From Heterobasidion occidentale (Eukaryota > Basidiomycota > Agaricomycetes > Russulales > Bondarzewiaceae), in contig JBCAQO010000014.1 in the NCBI GenBank assembly GCA_039111635.1, positions 2,728,001 to 2,792,000 of the forward strand: a stretch of DNA of 64,000 bases, written 5' to 3'. A program made the position numbers and the translations under genes. Of this stretch, positions 23,648-34,466 are shown in pieces (position 1 is the first letter of the stretch; every line of letters starts with the position of its first letter). The notes under the pieces were generated by a model. The model saw only the letters and a list, made by a program, of their open reading frames with translations. It searched no databases and had not been told where the DNA came from.

Positions 23648-24623
23648 GCGCGGGTGGGGACTTTCAGCGCAAGCGATGGTCTGTCAGCTTATATGTAGAA
23701 AGACATGACTCGCTCGCTTGCTAAGATGTGTTTTTCTGATTGGATCTCAAATTGTTATGCGCTGTAGTGAAGTAGAATAGCATCTATGAGGAGAAGACTA
23801 CTCAGAAACCCAAGACCAGAAAGTGCTCATCACATTTTTACGGTCAACCGTCTTGTACCACAAAACCCTCTGGCATCCGAACCACCAATGAGTGCCTGGA
23901 GAGGCTCCAAACGCCGTTGAGACAGAGACAGTCTAACACCCTGCAATGAGCAAGGAGCCAGCTACTGATGACCAAACAATGCCTGCAATGAGCAAGCGCC
24001 GTTCGGAGATGACATGGAAGAGGTGCCATGGAAGAGGTGCCATCGGGGGGAGTATACAGTTAAATGAAGCAAAGATGGGCCAGCGGTGGGTGAAGAGTTG
24101 GAAAGGGGAGTTGTAGCCGTCACGTGTGACGGATTCTGCCGGCACGAGCTCCATCGGAGTTGCAACCAATTTCTTTGTAGCGGCCAGGCTCATTTTAGTG
24201 TTTCTACCCACCAATTGTTGCACATACAGTACCTATCTTAGCTTCTTGGAATACAACCTGTCATTTTTTGTATTTTTAAAATCAAGAGAAAGTGATGCTG
24301 AGACACTGCTGAGTCTGTCTGAACACTGGTGATTGACCAAGATAGTCCAGGATAGTCCCTGATCAATCTTCCACGTCTCTTCCGGATGCAATCAACATAT
24401 ATATTAGTAAGTGAAGGTCAATATGGCATCACCCCACATTCACTGCTACCTTTGCTTACTATGTCCTGTCTCCAAGCTTCAGTTCCCATTCTCCGCCTTT
24501 ACTATCATCGAAATCATGAACACATCCAAGTCCCTAGTCAACAAGATCAACAAGTTCAAAACCATCACCACCTTGATCATGGTTATCCTTTATCTTTGAG
24601 GACAAAATAATTCGCTATCCCAG
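23648..24623. other. Upstream region of transposase with paired repeat motif
   Basis: No gene recognised. CTGCAATGAGCAAG occurs at 23941 and 23983; the same pair is found 7.6 kb away at 31540 and 31586, also just upstream of a - strand gene. It may hold the transposon's subterminal region. Confidence 0.5.
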
Positions 24624-25747
24624 ATGCAGACGGTCTATAAAGACAAGAGACAAGTCATCAAAAGGCCCCAGTCACAGCACCGATTGCTCGATCAGCTTGC
24701 TACACTGCTTGTCAGAGACCGCGAAGTAGTGGCTGTGGCGGCAGGTATGCAGAGGAGCGCCAACGTCAGCCTCGTCGGCTCGGTCTCACATCAACGCGAC
24801 ATAGACGCTTCCATGGAATGTGCGGAAGACCAAGTAATGCAGAACTGCATCATTGCCACCAATCTGACATGCCCCAATGAGGCGAGAGGGAAGACCGATC
24901 TCACAGCAAAGACAAAGACAACGGGGACAGGCGCGGAGAAGGGAAAGAAAGTTCTGAAATCGGAGGTTCAAGCAAAAGTGGAGAAGAGAGTGAGATTGGA
25001 GACAGAGTCTCAAGTGAGGACGAGAACAACTGCTGCGACAGATGAGGCAATGACCACAAGGAGCATAAGCTCAGAGGCAAGGACAGGGGCGACAGAGCCA
25101 TCGAGAGGGAAGATGAATCAGTCAGTAGCAATGAAGGGTAAATTGGAGATAAATGAAGAGGTACGGGGACAGGATGTCGTGCCATTTACAAAGGCCATGT
25201 TAAATGAACAAAAGAAGTGAGTGCAAACTTTCTATCAAATGATAACCTTTCTGACATAGTTCATAAAGCATGAAGTTTGATGAGCACGTCTCGGAGGTGA
25301 TCGAGTTACTCAAGAAAGAGGACACCACACCTTACAGCCTGAGCGTTCACGTTGTTTCTCGTGGCTACCGCAAGATGCGCACTCGACTCAGGTGTACAAT
25401 ATCTACCGCCTTCCTCAGCAAGATCTTGAATGCCGAACCTGACAGATTGCCTGAACTATTCAAAAAGAAGTCTACATTACACAAAGAACAGAACCAAGTC
25501 CTTTCTGGAGAGCTCATAGCATGTTGGTGGGGCATCGACCTTTTCGGCGTGGAGCATGGAGGACCCAAGTTGAACACCCGAGCTCAGAACAATGACGTTC
25601 TTTTTGTCAAGGAGACATGCATGGCCTTCCATCATACCTTGTGCTTGGCTCTGAAAGGCTATCAGACCTGTTTGGACGAGATTTCCAAAGCCCAGCCAGA
25701 CAATTTCAGCGTGATGGTGAACAAGACCTGGCTTTATGTCACTCTTT

Positions 25748-26545
25748 CATCTGGAAAATTACCTTCTTATATTATGCTCTAATTAGTTCTATTTATGCCT
25801 TGTTAATAATAATTAGGATTAGAGACTTTTAGCTTACCCCTCCTCTAATCCTGTTCTAATTAGATATGATTTTTCTAAATTAGGAATTATTAACATTGAT
25901 TGTAACTTAAAATTTTGGAAAAATAAGAATAAATCAGGCATCAAAGTTCTCTTAGAGTTTTTATAAAGTCATGTTTTTTAGAGTACTAATTGAACAGTTA
26001 AACCATATAGTATACCTTATGACAAACTTGCCTTATGCTAGAATTGAACCAACAACCTCATATATGCAAGCACCCAAGCGAATGCTCTAAGCCACTAAGC
26101 TACAAGGTCTAACATATTACCTTGGTAATCTCAATAAGTAGATCTAATATAGGCAATGTCAACATTTTTGATGTTATTCAGCACTATCTTTCCTCTATCT
26201 TATAAAAACAGGTCTATAAATACCCAAAAAATCAGGTCTTTTATATTTCAATTTAAGCATCAGCTAAAAAGATAATAAACCAATGGAAAATAAGGAATAC
26301 ACTTTATATAGGGTAAAAACATATTGTGGCACTCATATAATTTAGATTTAGAAGGTGTGAAACTATGGTTGAGTTGTAACATTCAATACAACTCTATTAG
26401 TATAGACAATGCTATCTTGATTACAAATTTGATCATAAACATGATTATGGATAATGAGCCATGATACACTCTAATTTGCTCAAATTAGCATTATCAATAA
26501 TTATCAACAATTAGGATCTAATAAAAGGGGAGGGTTTCCTAGATG
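25748..26545. mobile_element. TIR element E3 inserted in the deaminase-like gene
   Basis: Begins CATCTGGAAAATTACC and ends GGGTTTCCTAGATG. TT (possibly TTT) flanks both ends (25746-25747 and 26546-26547). Its left 560 bp closely match E1, and its right end resembles the reverse complement of the left end of E4. It holds the tRNA-like module but no transposase, so it is non-autonomous. Confidence 0.75.
26040..26102 (-). promoter_or_regulatory. tRNA-like Pol III promoter inside E3
   Basis: A box TAGCTTAGTGG (26102-26092, - strand) fits TRGYNNARNGG perfectly, using the alternative A at the purine position. B box GGTTCAATTCT (26050-26040) matches 10 of 11. Confidence 0.65.
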
Positions 26546-27821
26546 TTTGGAAGCATTTGCATATTCCAACGCTTTTGCAGACTACCTGACTCTCACCATT
26601 CCCAATATATTCGACCATCCCTTTGCAGGTACAGAACCCAAGTATACCACACCATCTAGAGAGTCCCAGGGCAAGCCAAATATGTGGGAGGAACAAGCAG
26701 TGGTGGACGACAATGATACAGATATGTTTGTTACTGTGGGCTCAACATCGATTGACGCATACAAGCAGTGGCTGTGTCGACAGGTTGTGATACCATTCGC
26801 TGTTCATGGTCTTGTGGGTTTGGCACAGTATCTTCGGAATATCACTTACACTGTCATTTCTGCGGAACATCCTGGGACAGACATGGCACCCTGGGAAGAG
26901 GTGGTGAAGGAGATATTGAGCGAGAACGACAAGACTGCTCGCATGAAGACAGTGATCAACGAACTCAAATCAATGATGACAAGGGATGCCGAGAAGGCGG
27001 GGAGCTCAATTAGCCGCCACTGCAAGAATTTACTATCGCCGACTCCCATGTTCCAAGGGAGTAGCCATTGCGAGTGTCTCTTGGCTAGCATCCTGGACGG
27101 GAAGAACCTGGACAATGGGAGCATGTTGCTTGCTGCGCATGGTGTTAATCCGGAAAGTTTTCATCCTCTACACTTTCCAATGCCAATATTGACGAGGAGA
27201 TTTACAGAGCGACATAGACCCCTGCTATGTCGGCACGTCTAAACTCGCATGCCCTGTCTGCCATTTTGTGAATTCCAAATTAGGCACGCGCAAGTGGCTG
27301 GCGAAACCAATCACAATTTTATGTTCCCCTGCACACTGCCACGTGAGCTTTGTGAGGATATACACACGGGGGCAGAGATCCATTTCAAGGCCATATTGCT
27401 GGATTTACTCAATGTATTACTCAAGCTGAAGCCGCGACATTTGCGGACCGATTCCGCTCAAACCGAAGGTTATCAGATGGACAGTGAACACAAGAGCCTT
27501 GAGGTCTTGAAGGCCAAGCGAGAGATTGATCGTCACAATGTGTCTGTAAATCGTGCTCTATGGATAATCTGAAGACGGCCAGTTTTGAGTGTTGAAATGC
27601 AGAAGGTCAGGCTTCTGGGGTAGTCTGAGAGCGCTTTTAGGTTTCTTCTGCATTCTAATTAGCGCCGTTTAGTTGCCATTTGTAGATCAAAAACAACGGT
27701 TGAAAGGTACTTTGAATACGAGAGACGGCATTTTCACGATCCAAGACATGGCATTGTTTAATACATGTATATCATTGCGACATGAACCTATTGCTTGAGA
27801 GGGCAAAAAAAACATGCAAAA

Positions 27822-30800
27822 TCATGAATGTACGTGACAAGCGAGGGATTTGGGCTGCAATAAAGGCATAATAGGGAGTCTCCCACAATGCTTGTGAAAC
27901 GTAACAGTATAAAAGAGAAACACCGTATGCTTGAAGTCTGTAAAAGCTTTGAAATTAGAATCGTAATCCTTGTGCCACATAAGCTTACTTCTGCCGGGCA
28001 ATCCACAGAGGACTTCAGCCATTACCTTCACAGCACCACACCTGGCCTCCCAATCTTCAATCACAAGTTGGTCCACCCACCAACTCTCACGCTCCCAGTC
28101 TACGCTGAGACCCCCCATGGCCCATATGTGGCAGATTTTTCCTTCGCGTTGGGTGGCATACCATTTGTCCTCGTAACAGTAAACACCCATAACAACCTTC
28201 CTGTCCAATTGTAGGAATTCAAGACAAAAATTAGCTACCAAAAGCTCCCATACTACTTCAGCCCAGAGGTCCTTATCCTCATGAGTCATCTTGCTAGTGA
28301 TGAAGGTTCTGCCCCATTGCAGAGATGTAGTGTCATCGTATGGTGCGAATCCGGTGTGCACCAGGAATTGGACACCTATGTCGACCCAATCTGCAACACG
28401 TCTGTCCAAGGCCTTCTTACGTTTGCGCACCTCGACCGACGAAGCGCTGGTGACATTGGATGTGACTTGCGGTTCCAAGCGAGCCTTTTTAGTCTTGCGA
28501 GGCCATGGTGGTAAGCGAGCCATGTTGTGTGAAGAGGATTGAGGCTTCACGGTACAATTGTTAAGAGCCGGCTCATAACACATGATATATGATCACCTGA
28601 TCATATGACAAGCGGTCTATGACCAACGGATATGACCTATACCCGGTGACCGACCCCTTGACTTCACCAACGGACATTGAGTTATCTTATCTTATCTTTT
28701 GTTCCTGGATTAACGATCAGTTACATCACTGACATCATTGATTGCATCATGCTTCTCTGATTGCATCATAGATTACATCACTCTGATCGTTGATCGTTTA
28801 CTTCTATTTGCCTCGGTGCCTTAAGCACAGACCTTCTGTAGATCTTGCCCTAAAGTGGATCGCGTATATATAGAACGAGCCAGAGACCTGTCTCGCCAGC
28901 TCGTTCACCTTTGTTACTCCCCACCTGTTCTTACTCTTGACCCTTGGTACTAGCCATACCTCTGCTATATCATAGTCTTTGCCAATAGGCCAGACTCTTG
29001 ATTGTCAATAGAACATCTGCTCGAGCATCGGTTTGACTTGCCCTGCCCTTCTCTCTATCATCATCCTCAACCACTCAGTCGTCATCTCAAAAACTGGCTG
29101 AGTCCTACACAGGACTAGCAGTATTCTATCTCGACTTTAGTGGGCAGCATATCTACTGCCATCCAGGTCCGCATCAGGTCGTACCCGCACACCTGTGGGA
29201 AAACCTTTGTGCATTCCTGGAGACGCGATACCATCACGGATCCCTTGTACATCCCGAATTGCGCACACAAGTAGCCGCTGGTGCCTTTATCGGACGTACC
29301 TGGATTTGGCACGTCCCTCAGTGACTCAGGAGCCTCCTGGCACATCACGTGCGAAGACCAGGTCTTAACAACAATTGACCATGTTGTCTGGCAGGTAATA
29401 TCTCCCCTCTAATGCAATCCTCCATTGGCTGGTTATCATCAGGACCATACAGTGGTTAGAAGGGCATAGAACCTCCAGCAGACACTACATGCAAATGCGT
29501 AGCCAGTTGTGAACTCTATGCACAAAAACGGCTCCTTTGTCCGCAAAGAACAAATGAATGGGGGGGAGAGGATACTGAAGGGCCATATTTGGATCATCGT
29601 CCAAATCCATGGTCTCTTCGAAGACACTTATCCAATCCGGGGCGAGTGGGGGAAGCCAACTGGGGTGCACAACCCGGAGACCTGTTTTAGGAGAAGGACC
29701 ATGACATTGATGGCTGTTACTACGCTGCTTATGAGGCACCAGTGTCTTTGGAGGACTCGAAATTTGCGAATGACTTACGTTTGATTGGACATCTGGGACC
29801 TTGGGAGCATTCTTCACATCAGGCGATGGTGGGCAATGTTCTGTGTGTGTTGCGTGACAATGAAGCCATAGAGGTGCAACACAGGGAACTTACCACGCTT
29901 GTCAGATGAGTGAGACCTTGACAACAGACTTCTACGCCACTGATCATTAAATGAATAGGCCGGCGCAAGCACAACAAAGTCGGCTGTGGTGGTCTTAAAC
30001 ATGGTGCAAGCGGGGTCATCTATGAAACGAGGACCATCTCGTACAAGCTTAGTGGCTATTTAAACAAATTGTGCATCAGTGACACAAGCCTGACCTAGTC
30101 AATCGAGTCTTACCATAGACATTACCAGTGAAAGCGCTGATTATTGCGGTCTGCCGCTCGTCGCTATTGATGTCACGCTTGGTCAGGATTTCATCGACTA
30201 TGACATGCAAAATATCCAGCCCTGACATAGCATGATTCTGACACATAGGCGGATTTTGCCGCTCAATTTCCCCAACCGTTGCAGGAGAATAGATCTCCAG
30301 CGGTAGTAGAATTGGTCAACTGCTCAAGCTAAACTTTTGCAGCCTGTCTTGAATGGTGCCACGTAACAGTTCACCGTGTGACACCTCCACCCAGAGAGGG
30401 GCCTTGGTGCAATGGTTGGCATATTCAAAAATCTGTGATGAGCTGAAGGAGATGCCGGTTCTGATGACTGTCTTGACGGAGATGATAAGTGTGCGGATTG
30501 TAAGAGTGGTGCACCTCCGGATGTACCAAACCAGGATCCCAATCCGGAACAACTCTTGAAGCATTGATAAACTTGAGGTGATGACACCGCAAAGAGGAAG
30601 AACAGGTTGAGGGCAATCAAACGTAGGATCCTCCATACGAGGTTTCACTACCAGCATATGGATAATCCAGGCATGTAATTCAAGCAGGATACGCTGAAAC
30701 TCACAAAACCATAAGACGGTGTTAGAGAAAGGCATTGGAATCTGTGAGAGTGAACCGTAGGCACGATCAAGGGCCTCAGATTGATGTCTCTGGTACATGT

Positions 30801-31452
30801 AGCTGGACGTGTGTGCATTGACTATAGCAGCCAGAGTGCCTTCAGGAAACTCTTAAGCCCCAATTTTGTCTCCTATCCTATGCACTTCCAACATCGCTTT
30901 GCGCAGGTGGGAGAGCACTGTCTCATACAAGATTCCTACTGAAGCGCGCGGCAGCTCCTCGCAGATATGAAAGTCTGTTCCTTTGAAGGAAAACCATGCA
31001 GCATCCGGATCTTTGAATTGAGGAAGGCCACCTTCTTTGTCATCCACTGGAAAGTCCGGTGCTCGTAAGCCATGATGATTGTCAACCTTCTGAAGTTCCA
31101 ACAGTCTTGGGTTCATGGGCGCAGCATAGGAATGGAGCTCCACTGGGTCGAAAGCTTGTGGCCACTTCAGATGTTCAAATGCACCAAGCATGCCATCTCC
31201 AAAATATCTGAAGGGTGTGTCGTCGGGATGCATAGGGACCTCCGGAACAAAGTCCATGTTTGGTGTGGAGATCCATAATTCATTGTGATTGTGGAATAGA
31301 GCAACGCAGAGACAATCTAGGGCGTTAACCTGCTCGCCGTGCAGTAGGGATCGACAAGAATCAAGAATTTTGCGAAGGTTTTCAAGCGGCTGTGCTTGCC
31401 AACAAGTAGCGGCAGCCATGGCTGCAACATGCCCAATGAGACAGTAAACCAA
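27822..31452 (-). pseudogene. Unrecognised multi-exon Agaricomycete protein gene, split by a solo LTR
   Basis: The - strand segments are 31452-30853, 30798-30316, 29817-29485 and 28558-27822. The protein has no domain I can name, but stretches such as YRDM-like FRYFGDGMLGAFEHLKW, AWFSFKGTDFHICEELP and YGSLSQIPMPF recall a family I have seen repeatedly in mushroom genomes without known function. One in-frame TAG (29487-29485) breaks it. A family A solo LTR (28559-29370) interrupts it; with the LTR and one target copy removed the frame runs straight across. A pair of 14-bp motifs lies upstream (31540, 31586). Confidence 0.45.
28559..29370 (+). repeat. Solo LTR of family A
   Basis: 812 bp, TGTTAAGAG...GTCTTAACA, flanked by a perfect 5-bp duplication ACAAT (28554-28558 and 29371-29375). 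No internal element sequence remains, so it arose by recombination between two LTRs. It keeps the TATA box, the hairpin (28873-28906) and AGCTCGTTCACC. Confidence 0.92.
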
Positions 31453-32274
31453 TGGAGGAACGAGAAAAACACAGCAATGCGAACTGACCTAGTAGTGTGA
31501 GCAATAATAACGTAGGACTTGACTTGATGTCCAACGACCCTGCAATGAGCAAGGAAGGATGACGGTGCACTCAAAATCCAGTCACCTGCAATGAGCAAGC
31601 GGACGGAGAGTGGTTATACTACTAGAAAATCTAGTGCAATCTTGAAAGGAGTTTGGGAATTCGGCGGATGGAGATATGGGGATGATGAGGATCTATGAGG
31701 ATGCTGGTAGCCTGAGGCTTGAGTTACTAGTCACTGCAGTGGCAGCTGGCACAGCCGCATCCGGCAGATCAGTGGTGGATCGCACACGCGTATGGACGAT
31801 TGGTTCAGACACTTTCAGACAGTGTTCAGACTCTTCCGTGCTGGCCGGATTGCCAGGGCACAGCTATCGTGGTCAAAGTGTTGTTTTATTCATTCCGCAT
31901 GACAATGGAGGTTCCCACAAAAACTAAGCTCCACACGGAACCTTGAGAACACATGAAAAACTAAGCTCCCCCACAAGACTGCACAACTCCCGAACACACA
32001 CAAAATAGCTACATTAGCCATCAAAATGCACAATGCCCGAGCACACGAGAATGACATCGTACACAAAAAAATGCCTATGTGATTATAGCACAAGGGACTT
32101 CAGTTCAGCGGGAATATCCGAGTGTGCGCTACACACACCTCGGATGTGTCCCAGGTGTGTAATCGGAAATCTCCAACAATTTGGAATCCTGACAGAGGCA
32201 GCCACCTCAGATATATCTGAGCTCGGATGTGTCTAAGTGATTAGTAATGATTGCTAGCTGCTACAAAATACAGC
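31453..32274. other. Gene upstream region with paired motif; no gene recognised
   Basis: CTGCAATGAGCAAG at 31540 and 31586 repeats the pair at 23941/23983. The rest has only short ORFs. Confidence 0.45.
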
Positions 32275-32350
32275 ACAGACCGGGAATCGAACATCAACCC
32301 CGTGGGCACCTTGACATCACCTCGACTCAACCGTTTGCCCATACAGTCTA
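32275..32350 (-). ncRNA. tRNA-derived SINE-like relic
   Basis: On the - strand TGGGCAAACGG (32341-32331) matches the A box at 10 of 11 and TGTTCGATTCC (32293-32283) matches the B box at 10 of 11. The segment after the B box keeps a CCCGG T-arm-like pairing. It could be a decayed tRNA gene or a SINE head; it differs from the module in E1/E3/E4. Confidence 0.45.
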
Positions 32351-32409
32351 TGCAATAACAGCCGCTAATTATTATAACTGCTCATAACAATTACGCTACG
32401 CTGACACGT

Positions 32410-33960
32410 CACAGCCCACCTCCCCGATGCCTTCTTCTCAACGTTGGCCCGGCCTCGCAAGCGCCCTCACCTCGTCCTCGACGTCACCTCTCCCTTGACG
32501 ACGACGGCACCTCCTGGACGCCTCCCCCACCGCGGCCTCCTCTTCCACCCCCGTCCCAAACGAGGATGACGGCTACAATGCCGCCCTCATCTCTCACGTC
32601 GCCCTCATCTCCCTCAACCACCCACCTGGCTCCCTCGACCCCACCGCCTCCACCCTGCAACCTCACACCCGCCTGGACAACGCCGCCTTGAGGCCTGGCT
32701 CCCTCGACGCTGCCAGCTCCCTTGACCCTGCTGCCTGCATGCCCCCAACTAGACGATGGCCTGGACGACACCGACTCAGCCACGCCTCACCAACGGCTCC
32801 CTTGATGCCTCGTCGTCCGCCCTCGACAGCGCGGCCACCTCACTAGACCCTGTTGGCTCCTTGTCGATGATGCTGCCTGGACGCCCGGCACCCTCTACAA
32901 CGCGGCCGCCTCACTGGACCCTGCCCGCTCCCTCGACCCTGCCACCTGCACGCCCCCGCCTGGACAACGCCAACTTGATTGCGCCTCACCGACAGCTCCC
33001 TCGATGCCTTGTTGTCCGCCCTCGATGCCTCGTTGTCTGCCCTCGACGACACGGCCGCCTCACTAGACCCTGTTGGCTCCTTGTCGACGACGCCGCCTGG
33101 ACGCCCGGCACCCTCTATAACACGGCCACCTCACTGGACCCTGCCCGCTCCCTCGACCCCGCCGCTTACACGCCCCAACCACGCCCCCACCTAGACGATG
33201 GCCTGGACAACGCCGCCTGGACACTGCCGCCTAGCAGCTCCCTCGAAGACGCCGCCGCCTTGCTAAAAGCTGCCCGCTCCCTCCACTCCGCTGCCTGCAC
33301 GCCCCCGCCTGGACGACACCGACTCGGCTGCACCTCACCAACAGCTCCCTCGATGCCTTGTTGTCCGCCCTCAATGACGTGGCCACCTCACTAGACCCTG
33401 TTGGCTCCTTGTCGACGATGCCGCCTGGATGCCCAGCACCCTCTACGACGTGGCCACCTCACTGGACCCTGCCCGCTCCCTCAACCCCGCCGCCTGCACG
33501 CTCCAACCATGTCCCCACCTGGACGCCCGGCAACCTCGACGCTGCCCACTCCCTCGAGCCTGCAGCCTGCACGCTCCGACCACGCCCCCGCCTGGACCAC
33601 AGCCTGGACCATGGCGCCTGAACGATGCCGTCTGGACTACGCCGCCTCGACGCCGCCGCTCCATCAACAGTGACTCATCTCTCTTCCTCCACGACAACAC
33701 CCACCTCCCTCGACAATGATGTCCACCTCCCTCGACGTGCACAACTCTCCCGTTGACGGTGCCGCTCCCTCCACAGCAACTCCTGCCTCCTCATTGGCAG
33801 CTCCCTCGACGCTGGCGGGTCTCGCTGTCGACTCCCTCGGCTCTGCCGCCCACTTCTCTTGTCATCGGCCCTCTCCCACTGCTCTCGTATCCGTCGACAC
33901 TGCCGCCGTTTTCGCGCCGCCACAGTGTACACCTCCTCGTTGTCGCTGATTGATAGCCTC
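32410..33960 (+). repeat. GC-rich, cytosine-biased repeat region
   Basis: Long C-rich, coding-like DNA made of diverged copies of a unit. Three copies of a core starting CACTAGACCCTGTTGGCTCC lie at 32841, 33061 and 33388 (spacing 220 and 327 bp), each followed by GACGCC and CCTGCCCGCTCCCTC stretches. Copies fall in different reading frames, so the proline/serine/leucine-rich ORFs here are by-products of composition, not a conserved protein. Confidence 0.65.
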
Positions 33961-34466
33961 CTGTACATACATACTTAGCAGTAGACCACTTGCACGCAAT
34001 GAATTGTTAGTTTCCCCAGTGACTGGCATGTGTGAACGGCATCCCAGTAATGATATGGCAGCTGCGCAGGGGCCAAGCGAGAACAAGAAATCATCGTGCA
34101 ACTTAACATCGATCGAGGTAACAAAGAGCCTGTCATTCACACCAGGTTGCCATGTATCTGTGGTCACTCACTCGCGAACATGGACAAGTCCCAGGCGTAG
34201 ACTTTACGTAGCGTACTCCCAATGCTATGCAATATTTTCAGCGTGATATCAAGGTGAAAAATGGTGGCGAATACTCACTGCTTCAGGTCATGATGTTCCA
34301 GTTTCGGCCCATGCGGCTTTGACGTCCCACCATCCACGATCAGAGTGAGATCACTCTCTCTCAAGGCCGTACTCACGCGGTGGAGAGTGATGTTTCCCCA
34401 TTTCTGGGACACCAAGACAGCTTGCAAGCCCTCCCAGTCATCAATCACAATACCGAGACGCGTCAT
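33960..34466 (-). pseudogene. Fragment of an unrecognised host gene
   Basis: Three exon-like pieces on the - strand (34466-about 34276, about 34245-34173, about 34163-33960) are joined by plausible short introns with GTGAGT donors. The sequence (MTRLGIVIDDWEGLQAVLVSQKW at the start; DRLFVTSIDVKLHDDFLFSLG later) looks like real protein but I cannot name it. It ends at the border of the GC-rich repeat, so the 3' part is missing. Confidence 0.4.

Larger units (their letters stand above)
24624..27572 (+). pseudogene. Putative fungal nucleic-acid-deaminase-fold gene (OTT_1508-like), split by TIR element E3
   Basis: The N-terminal segment (24624-25220) has LLDQLATLLVRDREVVAVAA, then a long charged linker. 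A second segment starts at 25270 and runs to the insertion at 25748. After E3 it continues from 26548 with AFAYSNAFADYLTLTIP, then HxE in SSHCECLLAS (27061-27090) and, in another frame, VGTSKLACPVC (about 27229-27261). HxE followed by CxxC in a GxSK(L)xC context fits the zinc site of the fungal deaminase-like family. An intron or frameshift must separate the two motifs; I could not find clean borders. The interruption and frame changes suggest it is inactive. The deaminase assignment is an inference from motifs. Confidence 0.5.

Noticed and set aside
27822..28583. ORF apparently starting at 28583
   Set aside because: The first codons come from the inserted solo LTR, so the start is artificial; only the part below 28559 belongs to the gene.
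32275..32350. Functional tRNA gene on the - strand
   Set aside because: No convincing acceptor stem or anticodon arm by eye; better described as a SINE-like relic.
32756..33394. 212-codon proline/serine-rich ORF
   Set aside because: It lies in a C-rich repeat whose copies fall in different frames; low complexity and no conserved protein features.
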